DNA from: Calditrichaceae bacterium
Lineage (GTDB): Bacteria > Calditrichota > Calditrichia > Calditrichales > Calditrichaceae
NCBI GenBank assembly: GCA_030622395.1
Contig: JAUXGF010000034.1
Location: 1-11,275 of the forward strand
Direction of reading: 5' to 3'
Length of the DNA: 11,275 nt
Shown: piece by piece, positions 1 through 5,861 of the stretch
Position numbering within the stretch: the first letter of the stretch is position 1
Layout of the letters: each line of letters begins with the position of its first letter
Notes under the pieces: generated by a model
What the model saw: only the letters and a program-made list of their open reading frames with translations
What the model was told of the DNA's origin: nothing
Databases searched by the model: none
Program-made: the position numbers and the translations under genes

Positions 1-131
1 CCGGTAATAGTTCTTTTTCCAAAGGGAACCAATACGCGCATACCGGGAGATAGATTTTTAATTTCCCCGGGGATACGGTAAGTATAAGCATGATTGATCG
101 GTAAGTTAAAAACTATTTCTGCAAAGGACAT
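1..131 (-). CDS. priA: Primosomal protein N' (PriA helicase), N-terminal fragment
   Basis: This is the first 43 codons of a gene that runs off the left edge. The peptide begins MSFAEIVFNLPINHAYTYRI and continues with a GMRVLVPFGKR segment. This is the typical start of the PriA 3'-DNA-binding domain: an A-x-V-x-hydrophobic start, a x-F/Y-T-Y-R-I/V-P segment, then G-x-R-V-x-V-P-F-G-x-R, ending in a TG that begins the next strand. In the known family PriA rebuilds replication forks away from oriC by recognising branched DNA and loading DnaB. The helicase and zinc domains lie outside the window. The ATG at 131 is the natural start because it places the conserved AE-V-F segment at residues 4-8. 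No strong Shine-Dalgarno precedes it. The 346-bp gap and the terminator after rplI suggest that it has its own transcript. Confidence 0.85.
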   Translation of the reverse strand, partial: MSFAEIVFNLPINHAYTYRIPGEIKNLSPGMRVLVPFGKRTIT

Positions 132-219
132 TATAATAAATGGTTTTTTGGGTTTAGATTAAAGAATTGAATATTGCCGTGCCTAGCCGGCGCCATGCCC
201 GCAAGCAGGCAGAGGAAGG

Positions 220-283
220 GAGTGTTGGATTACCGGAGTAATGATTTTCATCAACATTTCAGAGCTTAGGTAATCCACTACTC
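220..283. repeat. Imperfect inverted repeat in the priA-rplI gap
   Basis: Arms of 15 bp (220-234 and 269-283) surround a 34-nt loop. The inner nine pairs, TGGATTACC with GGTAATCCA, are perfect. The outer GAGT/ACTC pairs are perfect across a two-position interruption, one of which is a possible G-T pair. The rest of the 132-446 gap holds no convincing gene. It does carry further short hairpins, including TGCC-AAGT-GGCA near 333-346, the 10-bp palindrome CGAATATTCG at 405-414, and a GC-rich patch at 178-220 containing GGCGCC. The gap must also contain the priA promoter, but no match is good enough to name. Confidence 0.45.
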
Positions 284-446
284 ATTTTTCTCCCCGAATG
301 ATCCAAACATATTCGTTCATTCTTCGTTGTGCCAAGTGGCAGGGGCCGGGATATGTGTTTATTTGTTTTATTTAAACCTAAATTTCTAAATTGAAATCTA
401 TTCCCGAATATTCGAGATAAAAAACAATTAATCCCGACGGTTTGGG

Positions 447-474
447 AAAAATAAAGGCGGATATATCCGCCTTT
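447..474 (-). terminator. Rho-independent terminator of the rpsF-rpsR-rplI operon
   Basis: Three bases beyond the rplI stop codon is a perfect 22-bp palindrome (453-474), with arms AAAGGCGGATA and TATCCGCCTTT. On the minus strand it is followed by ATTTTT (452-447). A GC-rich stem next to a T tract, directly behind the last gene of the operon, is a standard intrinsic terminator. The A-rich side on the other strand could make it work in both directions. Confidence 0.9.
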
Positions 475-477
475 GTT

Positions 478-921
478 CTATTCTTTCACAACCCAGACTT
501 TTACAGTAGCTTCTACATCAGTATGCAATTTAACCGGCACAGAGTAAATACCGAGGGATTTAATCGGTTCTTCTAACAGAACTTTACGTTTATCAATTTC
601 ATAACCCTGGGCGGCAAGCGCGTCGGCAATATTTTGAGAAGTAACTGAACCGAATAATTTATCTTCTTCGCCAACCTGTACCGTAATAGTACAAGAAACA
701 TTTTTCAGCGTTTCGGATAATTCTTCTGCTTTTTTCTTGTTTCTTGTTTGACGCCAGGTTTGTTGTTTAAGATCGTTTTCAAGGCGGTTTTTATTTGCTT
801 CTGTAGCAATATATGCTATCCCTTTAGGAATTAAATAATTTCTGGCATAACCATCTTTAACTTTAGCAAGCTCGCCGGTTTTGCCTATCCCTTCATAGTC
901 TTGACGTAATATAATATTCAT
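478..921 (-). CDS. rplI: 50S ribosomal protein L9 (bL9)
   Basis: The 147-residue product has the usual length for bL9. The N-terminal 23S rRNA-binding domain shows the family signature, with G11, G13, G16, then VKDGYARNYLIPKGIA at residues 21-36. A long charged helix follows (about residues 41-75), and then a C-terminal domain with DKLFGSVT (87-94) and an IKSLGIYSVPVKLH stretch (120-133). bL9 binds near the L1 stalk base and reaches across the ribosome surface. It helps to keep the reading frame. The start codon ATG at 921 has AAGGTG about eight bases upstream. It is the third gene of rpsF-rpsR-rplI, 27 bp behind rpsR, and a strong terminator follows it. Confidence 0.97.
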   Translation of the reverse strand: MNIILRQDYEGIGKTGELAKVKDGYARNYLIPKGIAYIATEANKNRLENDLKQQTWRQTRNKKKAEELSETLKNVSCTITVQVGEEDKLFGSVTSQNIADALAAQGYEIDKRKVLLEEPIKSLGIYSVPVKLHTDVEATVKVWVVKE

Positions 922-948
922 GTGACAACACCTTTTTTTTCTTTTAAG

Positions 949-1176
949 TTAGCGGGAAAAATCTGCGACAAATGGAATTAACGCTAAATGTCTGGCGCGC
1001 TTAACTGCCCGTGCCAGCATTCTTTGATGTTTGGCGCAATTACCGGATGTATGGCGCGGAATCATCTTTCCTTGTTCCGTTAGATACCGCGATAAACTGC
1101 GCTCATCCTTAAAATCTATATATATATCGCCCGCCACACAAAAATGACAACTACGTTTTCTTTTCATTTTAATCAT
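949..1176 (-). CDS. rpsR: 30S ribosomal protein S18 (bS18), zinc-ligand type
   Basis: The 75-residue protein has the S18 layout: a basic N terminus, CHFC at 10-13, IDFKD at 20-24, a helix with LSRYLTEQGKMIPR, then the TSGNCAKHQRMLARAVKRAR segment. bS18 sits on the small-subunit platform and pairs with S6. Residues C10, C13, C47 and H50 form a CxxC...CxxH set, so this copy probably binds zinc, as C+ forms of S18 do; this part is inferred from the residues. The start at 1176 fits AGGGA eight bases upstream better than the ATG at 1167. It lies 20 bp behind rpsF. No ssb or priB gene separates rpsF from rpsR, unlike in Firmicutes and enterobacteria. Confidence 0.97.
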   Translation of the reverse strand: MIKMKRKRSCHFCVAGDIYIDFKDERSLSRYLTEQGKMIPRHTSGNCAKHQRMLARAVKRARHLALIPFVADFSR

Positions 1177-1196
1177 TTTTTATATCCCTTTAAATT

Positions 1197-1697
1197 TTAT
1201 TCTTTTTTTTCTTCTATAGATTCGATTTCATCAACACCAAGTTCCGCTTCTGTTTCTGCGGGACTTTCCTCTGTTTGTTCAGCGGCGGGCGCTTGCTCAA
1301 TTTGTTCTTTCACCTCATCCTGCTTAACAGTATTTTCCCGTTCGCTTTGATTTTCCATACCGGTTGTTTTTTCTTCTCTTTTTTCTTCAGCTTCCATTAA
1401 TTTTATTTTATGCTTATCATAACGATATGTTAGATAGCGCAGGACTTTGTCATTGTAATTATAATCATTTTCTAACTTTTTAGGAATATCGCCTTTCCCT
1501 TCAAATTCTATTGCCACATAAAATCCATACTGTTTCTTTTGGATTTCATAGGCCAGTCGTTTTTTCCCCCATTTATCGACTTTCCGGATTTTACCGTTAT
1601 CTTTAGTAATAATTCCGGATATTTTCTCAATTGCCGCATCAATATCCTTGGGCGGCATGAGACTGTCTAAGATGAAGATTGTTTCATAAATTACCAT
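1197..1697 (-). CDS. rpsF: 30S ribosomal protein S6 (bS6) with acidic tail
   Basis: Residues 1-97 are a normal bS6 core: YETIFIL at the N terminus, then DKWGKKRLAYEI (41-52), KKQYGFYVAIEF (54-65) and a YRYDKHKIK end. S6 forms a heterodimer with S18 on the small-subunit platform. The full length is 166 residues. The last ~65 residues are an unstructured tail rich in Glu, Gln and Ala with no recognisable fold, ending EEKKE. Such tails vary widely between lineages. The start is firmly set by AAGGAGG four bases before ATG at 1697, the strongest ribosome-binding site in the window. It heads rpsF-rpsR-rplI and has a structured leader (1714-1756) that may mediate autoregulation by the S6:S18 complex. 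Confidence 0.97.
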   Translation of the reverse strand: MVIYETIFILDSLMPPKDIDAAIEKISGIITKDNGKIRKVDKWGKKRLAYEIQKKQYGFYVAIEFEGKGDIPKKLENDYNYNDKVLRYLTYRYDKHKIKLMEAEEKREEKTTGMENQSERENTVKQDEVKEQIEQAPAAEQTEESPAETEAELGVDEIESIEEKKE

Positions 1698-1713
1698 TAA
1701 ACCTCCTTTGGTC

Positions 1714-1756
1714 TTAACGGTCCCGCCTTATTTAGCGGGACAGGAATTCCAGTTAA
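1714..1756 (-). promoter_or_regulatory. Structured rpsF leader, candidate S6:S18-binding element
   Basis: Just upstream of the rpsF ribosome-binding site, the minus-strand RNA can fold into two stacked stems. The inner stem is GTCCCGC with GCGGGAC (1735-1741 with 1720-1726) and has an 8-nt loop. The outer stem is TTAAC with GTTAA (1752-1756 with 1714-1718). A 10-nt loop lies on the 5' side, and a CCG lies on the 3' side at the junction (1720-1718). The described S6:S18 leader motif is a hairpin whose internal loop carries a conserved CCG on the 3' side. The shape, the CCG and the position in front of rpsF all match. The assignment is inference from memory of that motif, without an alignment. 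Confidence 0.5.
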
Positions 1757-1766
1757 TTAATTTTAA

Positions 1767-1801
1767 GCGTTCAGCTGTCAGCAATCAGCATTCAGCTTTG
1801 A
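1767..1801 (+). repeat. Degenerate heptamer array, consensus GCNNTCA
   Basis: Four 7-bp units, GCGTTCA, GCTGTCA, GCAATCA and GCATTCA, run end to end, followed by a degenerate fifth, GCTTTGA. The same pattern occurs twice more in the window, at 8881-8908 in this orientation and at 8984-9011 inverted. All copies are intergenic. This array lies between hppA and rpsF, about 10 bp upstream of the rpsF leader fold, so it could overlap the rpsF promoter. Confidence 0.65.
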
Positions 1802-1900
1802 TTTATTTAAACTTTCAGCTCAACTGCCGGGATGACCATCCGACGTTAAGGCTTAAAATACTTAAATAAAAACTGATAGTAAATATTTTTACACCTCAGT

Positions 1901-2021
1901 TATTGGTGGAAACTCGTTATATCCCAGTCGATGCACTCTTGTATCAGAGTTAAGCAAAGCGGTCTCTGATACGGGATGACGCTTCGTTAATCTTTGTAAC
2001 GAGTTCTTGTACCCACCTATA
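1901..2021. other. 121-bp nested palindromic element between hppA and rpsF
   Basis: Four sets of complementary arms nest inside one another. The outermost is 1901-1909 with 2013-2021 (8 of 9 pairs, including GGTGG/CCACC). Next is 1911-1919 with 1997-2005 (AACTCGTTA/TAACGAGTT, 9 of 9). Then comes 1921-1925 with 1973-1977 (ATCCC/GGGAT). The innermost is 1941-1949 with 1964-1972 (GTATCAGAG/CTCTGATAC, 9 of 9) around a 14-nt loop. That makes 31 Watson-Crick pairs. All are symmetric, so the strand cannot be decided. It may be an RNA structure or a non-autonomous repeat element. The innermost hairpin recurs at 5728-5764. No open reading frame of note runs through it. Confidence 0.55.
1937..1973 (+). 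repeat. 37-bp dispersed hairpin repeat, copy 1
   Basis: This stretch starts TCTTGTATCAGAG and ends CTCTGATACG. It matches the reverse complement of 5728-5764 at 35 of 37 positions. It contains a perfect 9-bp inverted repeat and forms the core of the larger palindrome at 1901-2021. The flanks of the two copies differ, so the 37 bp appear to be the repeated unit. Confidence 0.75.
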
Positions 2022-2044
2022 TATGTATTACAAATATTGTTTTA

Positions 2045-2076
2045 AACCTTTGAGATTTAAGAAAACCTCAAAGGTT
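2045..2076 (-). terminator. Stem-loop behind hppA, probable transcript end
   Basis: Thirteen bases after the hppA stop is a hairpin with arms AACCTTTGAG and CTCAAAGGTT. On the minus strand it extends through a G-T wobble and three more pairs to a TCTT tetraloop, giving 14 pairs. On the plus strand the same wobble position would be an A-C mismatch. The stem therefore pairs best in RNA from the hppA strand. The following tail has no proper T tract (TTTAAAACAAT), so it may be a processing or stabilising 3' end rather than a strict intrinsic terminator. Confidence 0.5.
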
Positions 2077-2089
2077 GCAAACTATTTAT

Positions 2090-4144
2090 TTATAAAAGCG
2101 GCGCGATAACTAACGACACCACCGACATAAGCTTAATTAAAATATTTAACGAAGGGCCCGCCGTATCTTTAAAAGGATCTCCAACCGTATCGCCGACTAC
2201 AGCGGCTTTATGCGTATCTGAACCTTTACCGCCGAGGGCGCCGCTCTCAATGTATTTTTTAGCGTTATCCCAGGATCCGCCGGCATTAGCCATAAAAATA
2301 GCCAGCAGCACGCCGGAAACGGTTACGCCGGCAAGCACGCCGCCCAACATTTCCGGTCTTCTGAGGATTAAGCCAAAAAACACAGGCGTTAAAATAGCTA
2401 ACAAACCAGGCGCGATCATTTTTTTAATTGCCGCCGCAGTGGCAATATCCACACAGCGTGCATAATCCGCTTTTGCCTCGCCTTCCAAAAGTCCTTTAAT
2501 TTCACGAAACTGCCTGCGCACCTCTTCGATCATATCAAAGGCGGCTTCTCCAACGGCTTTCATTGCAAACGAAGAGAACACAAACGGTAAAACGCCTCCT
2601 ATTAAAAGGCCCGCCATAACCAACGGGTTATTAATATCGAGAGTCAATTGATCGATGCCCATAGCGCTGGCAACGGTTTCGCGGTAAGCGGCGAATAAGG
2701 CAAGCGCCGTTAATGCAGCGGAACCTATGGCAAAGCCCTTACCGATTGCGGCGGTTGTGTTGCCGACAGCGTCAAGTTTATCGGTTCTCTGCCGGACTTC
2801 CGGGGGCAGTTCAGCCATTTCGGCGCAGCCTCCGGCGTTGTCGGCGATCGGGCCGTAAGCGTCAACCGCTAACTGAATTCCGGTTGTAGAAAGCATTCCC
2901 AGCGCGGCAATGGCAATACCGTATAATCCGGAAAAATTATAGGCTGCAATAATTGCCACGGCAATTGTTAATACCGGCCATAAAGTAGAATACATGCCGT
3001 TAGCAAGCCCGGCTATAATATTGGTCGCCGCGCCGGTTTCACTGGCTTTTGCAATTTTACGAGCGGGATTTCTGGATTCAGAAGTATAGTACTCAGTAAG
3101 CAAGCCAATGATAATCCCGGCTAACAAACCGGTAATAGCAGCAAGAAAAATATCTAAACCGGTAACGCTTATCCCGGACAGATTAACTGTATGATCTACA
3201 AAATGAGTGATTATAAAATAACTTATTATGACCATGAGCCCGCCTGCGCCAAAGGTTCCTATATTCAACGCTGTCTGCGGGTTTCCGCCCTCTTTTGTGC
3301 GCACAAAAAATGTACCGATAATAGAAACAAGGATGCCTGCGCCGGCAAGTATAAGCGGCAGCACAACCAGGTTTGAAGCTCCTGCCGAGGCGGCTAACAC
3401 CATAGCGCCGATAATCGATCCTACATAAGATTCAAACAGGTCGGCGCCCATACCGGCTACATCGCCGACATTATCGCCGACATTATCGGCAATTGTCGCC
3501 GGATTTCGCGGATCGTCTTCAGGGATGCCCGCTTCAACTTTACCGACTAAATCAGCGCCCACATCCGCGGCTTTTGTAAAAATACCACCGCCGACACGCG
3601 CAAACAAGGCGATAGAAGACGCGCCCATTGCAAATCCTGAAAGTATGGTCACAACAAAAGAAAGGTCAACGTCCTTTTCCAGACCTCCATAAGCCCAAAA
3701 TAATATTGAGAGACCCAACACCCCCAAACCGACAACGCTCATGCCCATTACAGAGCCGCCGTTAAAGGCTACGTTTAAAGCTTCATTTAGACTGGATCGC
3801 GCAGCTTGCGTAGTACGGTGATTAGCGAATGTCGCCACACGCATTCCGAAAAATCCGGCAAGCCCGCTGCAAAAAGCGCCTACAATAAATGATACAGCCA
3901 CAAGAGAGGTTCCCCGGGAGTAATTCCCCCAGAAAAGCAATAACGCCACGGCAATTACAAAAATTGCTAAAACTTTGTATTCACGGGATAAAAAAGCCAT
4001 AGCGCCTTCCCGGACTGCCTGCCCGATTTCCTGCATACGCTCATTACCGGGGTTCTGCCTGGAAATCCAGACACTGCGCCAAAAGGCATACAACAACGCC
4101 AAAACGCCGCTGATAACAACTGCATAATAAATATTGCTATCCAT
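2090..4144 (-). CDS. hppA: Membrane-bound pyrophosphatase, K+-dependent, Na+-pumping type
   Basis: This is an inner-membrane pump of 684 residues and about 16 helices. It hydrolyses pyrophosphate and drives cations outward. The substrate site is complete: [22 protein letters not shown] (two stretches across 194-215), DNVGDNVGD (220-228), DNAGG and [14 protein letters not shown] near the C terminus. The GNTT motif is followed by A465 and G468, the combination of K+-dependent enzymes; K+-independent proton pumps have Lys and Thr there. The gate glutamate lies in DLFES (D235, E238, S239), the position known in Na+ pumps such as that of Thermotoga maritima. Dual Na+/H+ pumping cannot be ruled out. 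The ATG at 4144 is preferred because AAGAGGTGG lies just before it; an upstream GTG at 4150 overlaps that site. It follows pth by 13 bp, so it is probably co-transcribed with rplY and pth. Confidence 0.97.
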   Translation of the reverse strand: MDSNIYYAVVISGVLALLYAFWRSVWISRQNPGNERMQEIGQAVREGAMAFLSREYKVLAIFVIAVALLLFWGNYSRGTSLVAVSFIVGAFCSGLAGFFGMRVATFANHRTTQAARSSLNEALNVAFNGGSVMGMSVVGLGVLGLSILFWAYGGLEKDVDLSFVVTILSGFAMGASSIALFARVGGGIFTKAADVGADLVGKVEAGIPEDDPRNPATIADNVGDNVGDVAGMGADLFESYVGSIIGAMVLAASAGASNLVVLPLILAGAGILVSIIGTFFVRTKEGGNPQTALNIGTFGAGGLMVIISYFIITHFVDHTVNLSGISVTGLDIFLAAITGLLAGIIIGLLTEYYTSESRNPARKIAKASETGAATNIIAGLANGMYSTLWPVLTIAVAIIAAYNFSGLYGIAIAALGMLSTTGIQLAVDAYGPIADNAGGCAEMAELPPEVRQRTDKLDAVGNTTAAIGKGFAIGSAALTALALFAAYRETVASAMGIDQLTLDINNPLVMAGLLIGGVLPFVFSSFAMKAVGEAAFDMIEEVRRQFREIKGLLEGEAKADYARCVDIATAAAIKKMIAPGLLAILTPVFFGLILRRPEMLGGVLAGVTVSGVLLAIFMANAGGSWDNAKKYIESGALGGKGSDTHKAAVVGDTVGDPFKDTAGPSLNILIKLMSVVSLVIAPLL

Positions 4145-4157
4145 AACCACCTCTTGA

Positions 4158-4736
4158 TTATTTAGTTTTAGTATCTAAAACATTACGATTGTATTCATTC
4201 ATAGCTTCTTCGACGCCGCTTTCAAGCCAGACTTTTATACCGTCATAAGCTGTTTTCATCACACTGTCAATTTCTTTCCGTTCATCCTTTGCAAACTTTG
4301 AAAGAACAAAGTCGACTGAATCATCAAAAGCACTTCCGATACCAATTTTTAAACGGTCAAATTCCTCGCTGTGCAGATGGGAAATAATCGATTTAATTCC
4401 ATTATGCCCTCCTGCGCTTCCCTTTGCTCTAAATCTTAACTTACCGAAAGACAGATGAAAGTCATCATAAACAACAAGTATATCGTCCACTTCTATTGGA
4501 AAGTATTTCAATACTTGATAAACCGCCAGCCCGCTGCGATTCATGTAGGTTGTCGGTTTAACAAGAAGTACGGGATTGCCAGAATAATAGACCTTGCAAA
4601 AATAGTAATCCCCTTTGCCCGGGCTAAAGGGGATTTCAAATTGACTTTGAATATAATCTAAAAGAATAAATCCAATATTATGGCGGGTTAATCGATAACG
4701 ATTACCTGGATTGCCTAAGCCAAAAATAGCTCGCAC
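4158..4736 (-). CDS. pth: Peptidyl-tRNA hydrolase
   Basis: Pth frees tRNA from prematurely released peptidyl-tRNA in the cytoplasm and is essential in most bacteria. With a GTG start at 4736 the product has 192 residues, the usual length. It begins [11 protein letters not shown] as the family does. The catalytic set is visible: N9, H19 (in TRHNIGF), the TYMNRSG motif with N66, D91 (in VYDDF), and GSAGGHNG with H111 and N112. The frame stays open upstream to an ATG at 4868, but that extension is a lysine-rich, out-of-frame reading of the Glu codons in rplY, so it is not adopted. AAGGA lies 11 bases upstream of GTG, inside the end of rplY. Only 7 bp separate it from the rplY stop, so translational coupling is likely. 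The order rplY-pth is common in bacteria. Confidence 0.95.
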   Translation of the reverse strand: MRAIFGLGNPGNRYRLTRHNIGFILLDYIQSQFEIPFSPGKGDYYFCKVYYSGNPVLLVKPTTYMNRSGLAVYQVLKYFPIEVDDILVVYDDFHLSFGKLRFRAKGSAGGHNGIKSIISHLHSEEFDRLKIGIGSAFDDSVDFVLSKFAKDERKEIDSVMKTAYDGIKVWLESGVEEAMNEYNRNVLDTKTK

Positions 4737-4743
4737 TACAGAT

Positions 4744-5394
4744 CTATTCCTTTTTTTCCTCTTCTTCAGTTTTTTCACGGGCAGTGATAACTTCAGGCTC
4801 GGCTTCTTCTTCCTCTTCTTCGATATCCGCTTCAACAACTTCTTCTTGTATCTTGGGTAGCTCAACACGGCAAATCACATCTTCAAGATCATCAAGGAAC
4901 TCGACATTTTCCAGTTGCACATCTTTAACGCGCAGAGCGCCGCCTATCTCTAAACCGCTTATATCAACTTCAATAAAATCCGGAACATCCTTTGGCAGCA
5001 CAGAAATATTTATTTCCTGTTTAACTGTGGAAAATATACCGCCTTCCTGCTCGCCGACAGTCTTTCCTACATAGTGGATATCAACGGCAAGGGTAATTTT
5101 CTGACCTTTTTTAACGCCCATAAAATCCACATGAAGTACATTTCCTCTAACAGGATGATACTGTATTTCTCTTACAATTACCTGTTGATCTTTACCTTGT
5201 AAATTAAGGTTAATTATCGAATGACTTTCTTTCATCATCATTTCAAAAGTATGCGCATCAATCGATACTGCAAGCGATTCTTCGACTTCACCATAAATAA
5301 TGGCCGGGACTTTGCCCGTTCTTCTTAAACGACGAACATTCGCTTTTCCTTTTTCTTCACGCTTTTCAGCAGCTAAAATTGTTTCCGCCATCAT
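4744..5394 (-). CDS. rplY: 50S ribosomal protein L25, long Ctc/TL5 type
   Basis: bL25 binds 5S rRNA in the large subunit. The 216-residue protein is the two-domain form. An N-terminal 5S-binding domain (about 3-95) carries GKVPAIIYG (27-35) and REIQYHP...HVDF (75-91). A second, C-terminal beta domain (about 98-180) carries GEQEGGIFS and LPKDVPDFIEVDISGLEIG. The last 35 residues are an acidic tail of mostly Glu. The long form is the general stress protein Ctc in Bacillus. ATG codons at 5394 and 5391 are adjacent; the second stands at the better distance (6 bases) from GGAG, giving a start of MAET. It lies 64 bp behind tRNA-Gln and is followed by pth after 7 bp. prs, often next to rplY elsewhere, is absent here. 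Confidence 0.96.
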   Translation of the reverse strand: MMAETILAAEKREEKGKANVRRLRRTGKVPAIIYGEVEESLAVSIDAHTFEMMMKESHSIINLNLQGKDQQVIVREIQYHPVRGNVLHVDFMGVKKGQKITLAVDIHYVGKTVGEQEGGIFSTVKQEINISVLPKDVPDFIEVDISGLEIGGALRVKDVQLENVEFLDDLEDVICRVELPKIQEEVVEADIEEEEEEAEPEVITAREKTEEEEKKE

Positions 5395-5415
5395 TCACTC
5401 CTACTCAATTTTTAT

Positions 5416-5437
5416 AAAAAATGCAAGCCGCAGCTTG
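5416..5437 (-). terminator. Short intrinsic terminator between tRNA-Gln and rplY
   Basis: On the minus strand, CAAGC pairs with GCTTG around a TGCG loop (5424-5437). C(UGCG)G belongs to the very stable UNCG tetraloop class. The stem is followed by CA and six T residues (5421-5416). This fits a tRNA transcript end. Only 22 bp remain between the T tract and the rplY start, too few for a promoter, so rplY must be read through or start from within the tRNA region. The stem is only 5 bp, which would suit partial termination. Confidence 0.6.
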
Positions 5438-5458
5438 TATCCCTTTTAATTTTAAAAG

Positions 5459-5530
5459 CTGGGGTGGCAGGATTCGAACCTACGCATGGCGGGACCAAAA
5501 CCCGCTGCCTTACCACTTGGCTACACCCCA
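5459..5530 (-). tRNA. tRNA-Gln, anticodon TTG
   Basis: The minus-strand sequence folds into a complete 72-nt cloverleaf. The acceptor stem is TGGGGTG/CACCCCA, followed by discriminator G at 5459. The D arm is GCC/GGC with an AAGTGGTAA loop. The anticodon stem is GCGGG/CCCGC with loop TTTTGGT, giving anticodon TTG at 5498-5496. The T arm has TTCGAAT. The UUG anticodon reads CAA and, by wobble, CAG. Discriminator G agrees with glutamine identity. The 3' CCA is not encoded, so it must be added by the CCA enzyme. A good promoter lies upstream at 5566-5594. Confidence 0.97.
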
Positions 5531-5565
5531 TAATTAAAAAACCGGCTGACAAATTACAGTCTTTC

Positions 5566-5594
5566 AATTTAACTATAAGGTTTTATTTTGTCAA
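5566..5594 (-). promoter_or_regulatory. Sigma-70-type promoter of tRNA-Gln
   Basis: On the minus strand a perfect TTGACA (5594-5589) is followed after exactly 17 bp by TAAATT (5571-5566), four of six matches to TATAAT. Transcription would start about 28 bp before the tRNA 5' end. It is probably also the main promoter for rplY-pth-hppA by readthrough of the short terminator. Confidence 0.6.
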
Positions 5595-5629
5595 CATCAA
5601 ATTTGAGATTTGAGTAAACCATTCATCAC

Positions 5630-5702
5630 GGTTAAAATTTGGCGAATTAATAATTCAGAATCGATCCCGATTAGCAGGGTTTTGCAAATTAAAATTTTAA
5701 CC
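5630..5702. repeat. Inverted repeat upstream of tRNA-Gln
   Basis: Perfect 11-bp arms, GGTTAAAATTT at 5630-5640 and AAATTTTAACC at 5692-5702, are separated by 51 bp. Inside lies a smaller palindrome, GAATTAATAATTC (5645-5657). No gene is supported in the 331-bp gap from 5531 to 5861. The gap contains the tRNA promoter, this repeat, copy 2 of the 37-bp repeat and the heptamer array at 5783-5859. Confidence 0.5.
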
Positions 5703-5727
5703 ACAAATTACACGAAAAAACTTCCCT

Positions 5728-5764
5728 CGTATCAGAGACCGCTTCGCTTAACTCTTATACAAGA
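5728..5764 (-). repeat. 37-bp dispersed hairpin repeat, copy 2
   Basis: Read on the minus strand, this matches 1937-1973 at 35 of 37 positions. One of the two differences breaks a pair in the middle of the 9-bp stem (an A-G mismatch). The other changes the loop core from GCAAAGC to GCGAAGC, a heptamer known to form an unusually stable DNA mini-hairpin. The outer stems found around copy 1 are missing here. Confidence 0.75.
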
Positions 5765-5782
5765 AAACTCTCCCCTCGAAAA

Positions 5783-5859
5783 TTCCTACTTCCTACTTCC
5801 TACTTCCTACTTTCCGCTTTCCGCTTTCCGCTTTCCGCTCTACGCTCTCCGTCCTCCGC
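5783..5859 (+). repeat. Eleven-unit 7-bp tandem repeat array
   Basis: Eleven heptamers run without gaps: four copies of TTCCTAC, four of TTTCCGC, then TCTACGC, TCTCCGT and CCTCCGC. The plus strand is almost all pyrimidine, the minus strand almost all purine. The array ends 2 bp before the stop codon of the M1 peptidase gene, so it lies at the start of that gene's 3' untranslated region. Two exact blocks of four suggest growth by slippage from two founder units. Confidence 0.93.
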
Positions 5860-5861
5860 GC

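Noticed and set aside
131..180. A priA promoter with TATAAT overlapping the ATG at 131.
   Set aside because: Transcription would start inside the coding sequence, and no -35 box stands at the right distance.
2250..3428. Plus-strand reading frames of 61-71 codons inside hppA, and a Ser-rich one inside rplY.
   Set aside because: They are antisense shadows of strongly conserved genes and have no start signals or recognisable products.
4737..4868. A 44-residue lysine-rich N-terminal extension of peptidyl-tRNA hydrolase starting at ATG 4868.
   Set aside because: It overlaps the end of rplY by 125 bp and is the shifted reading of that gene's Glu codons (GAA/GAG become AAG/AAA). The GTG at 4736 gives the conserved family start and length.
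5783..5859. A CRISPR array.
   Set aside because: The unit is 7 bp with no spacers, and no cas gene is present.
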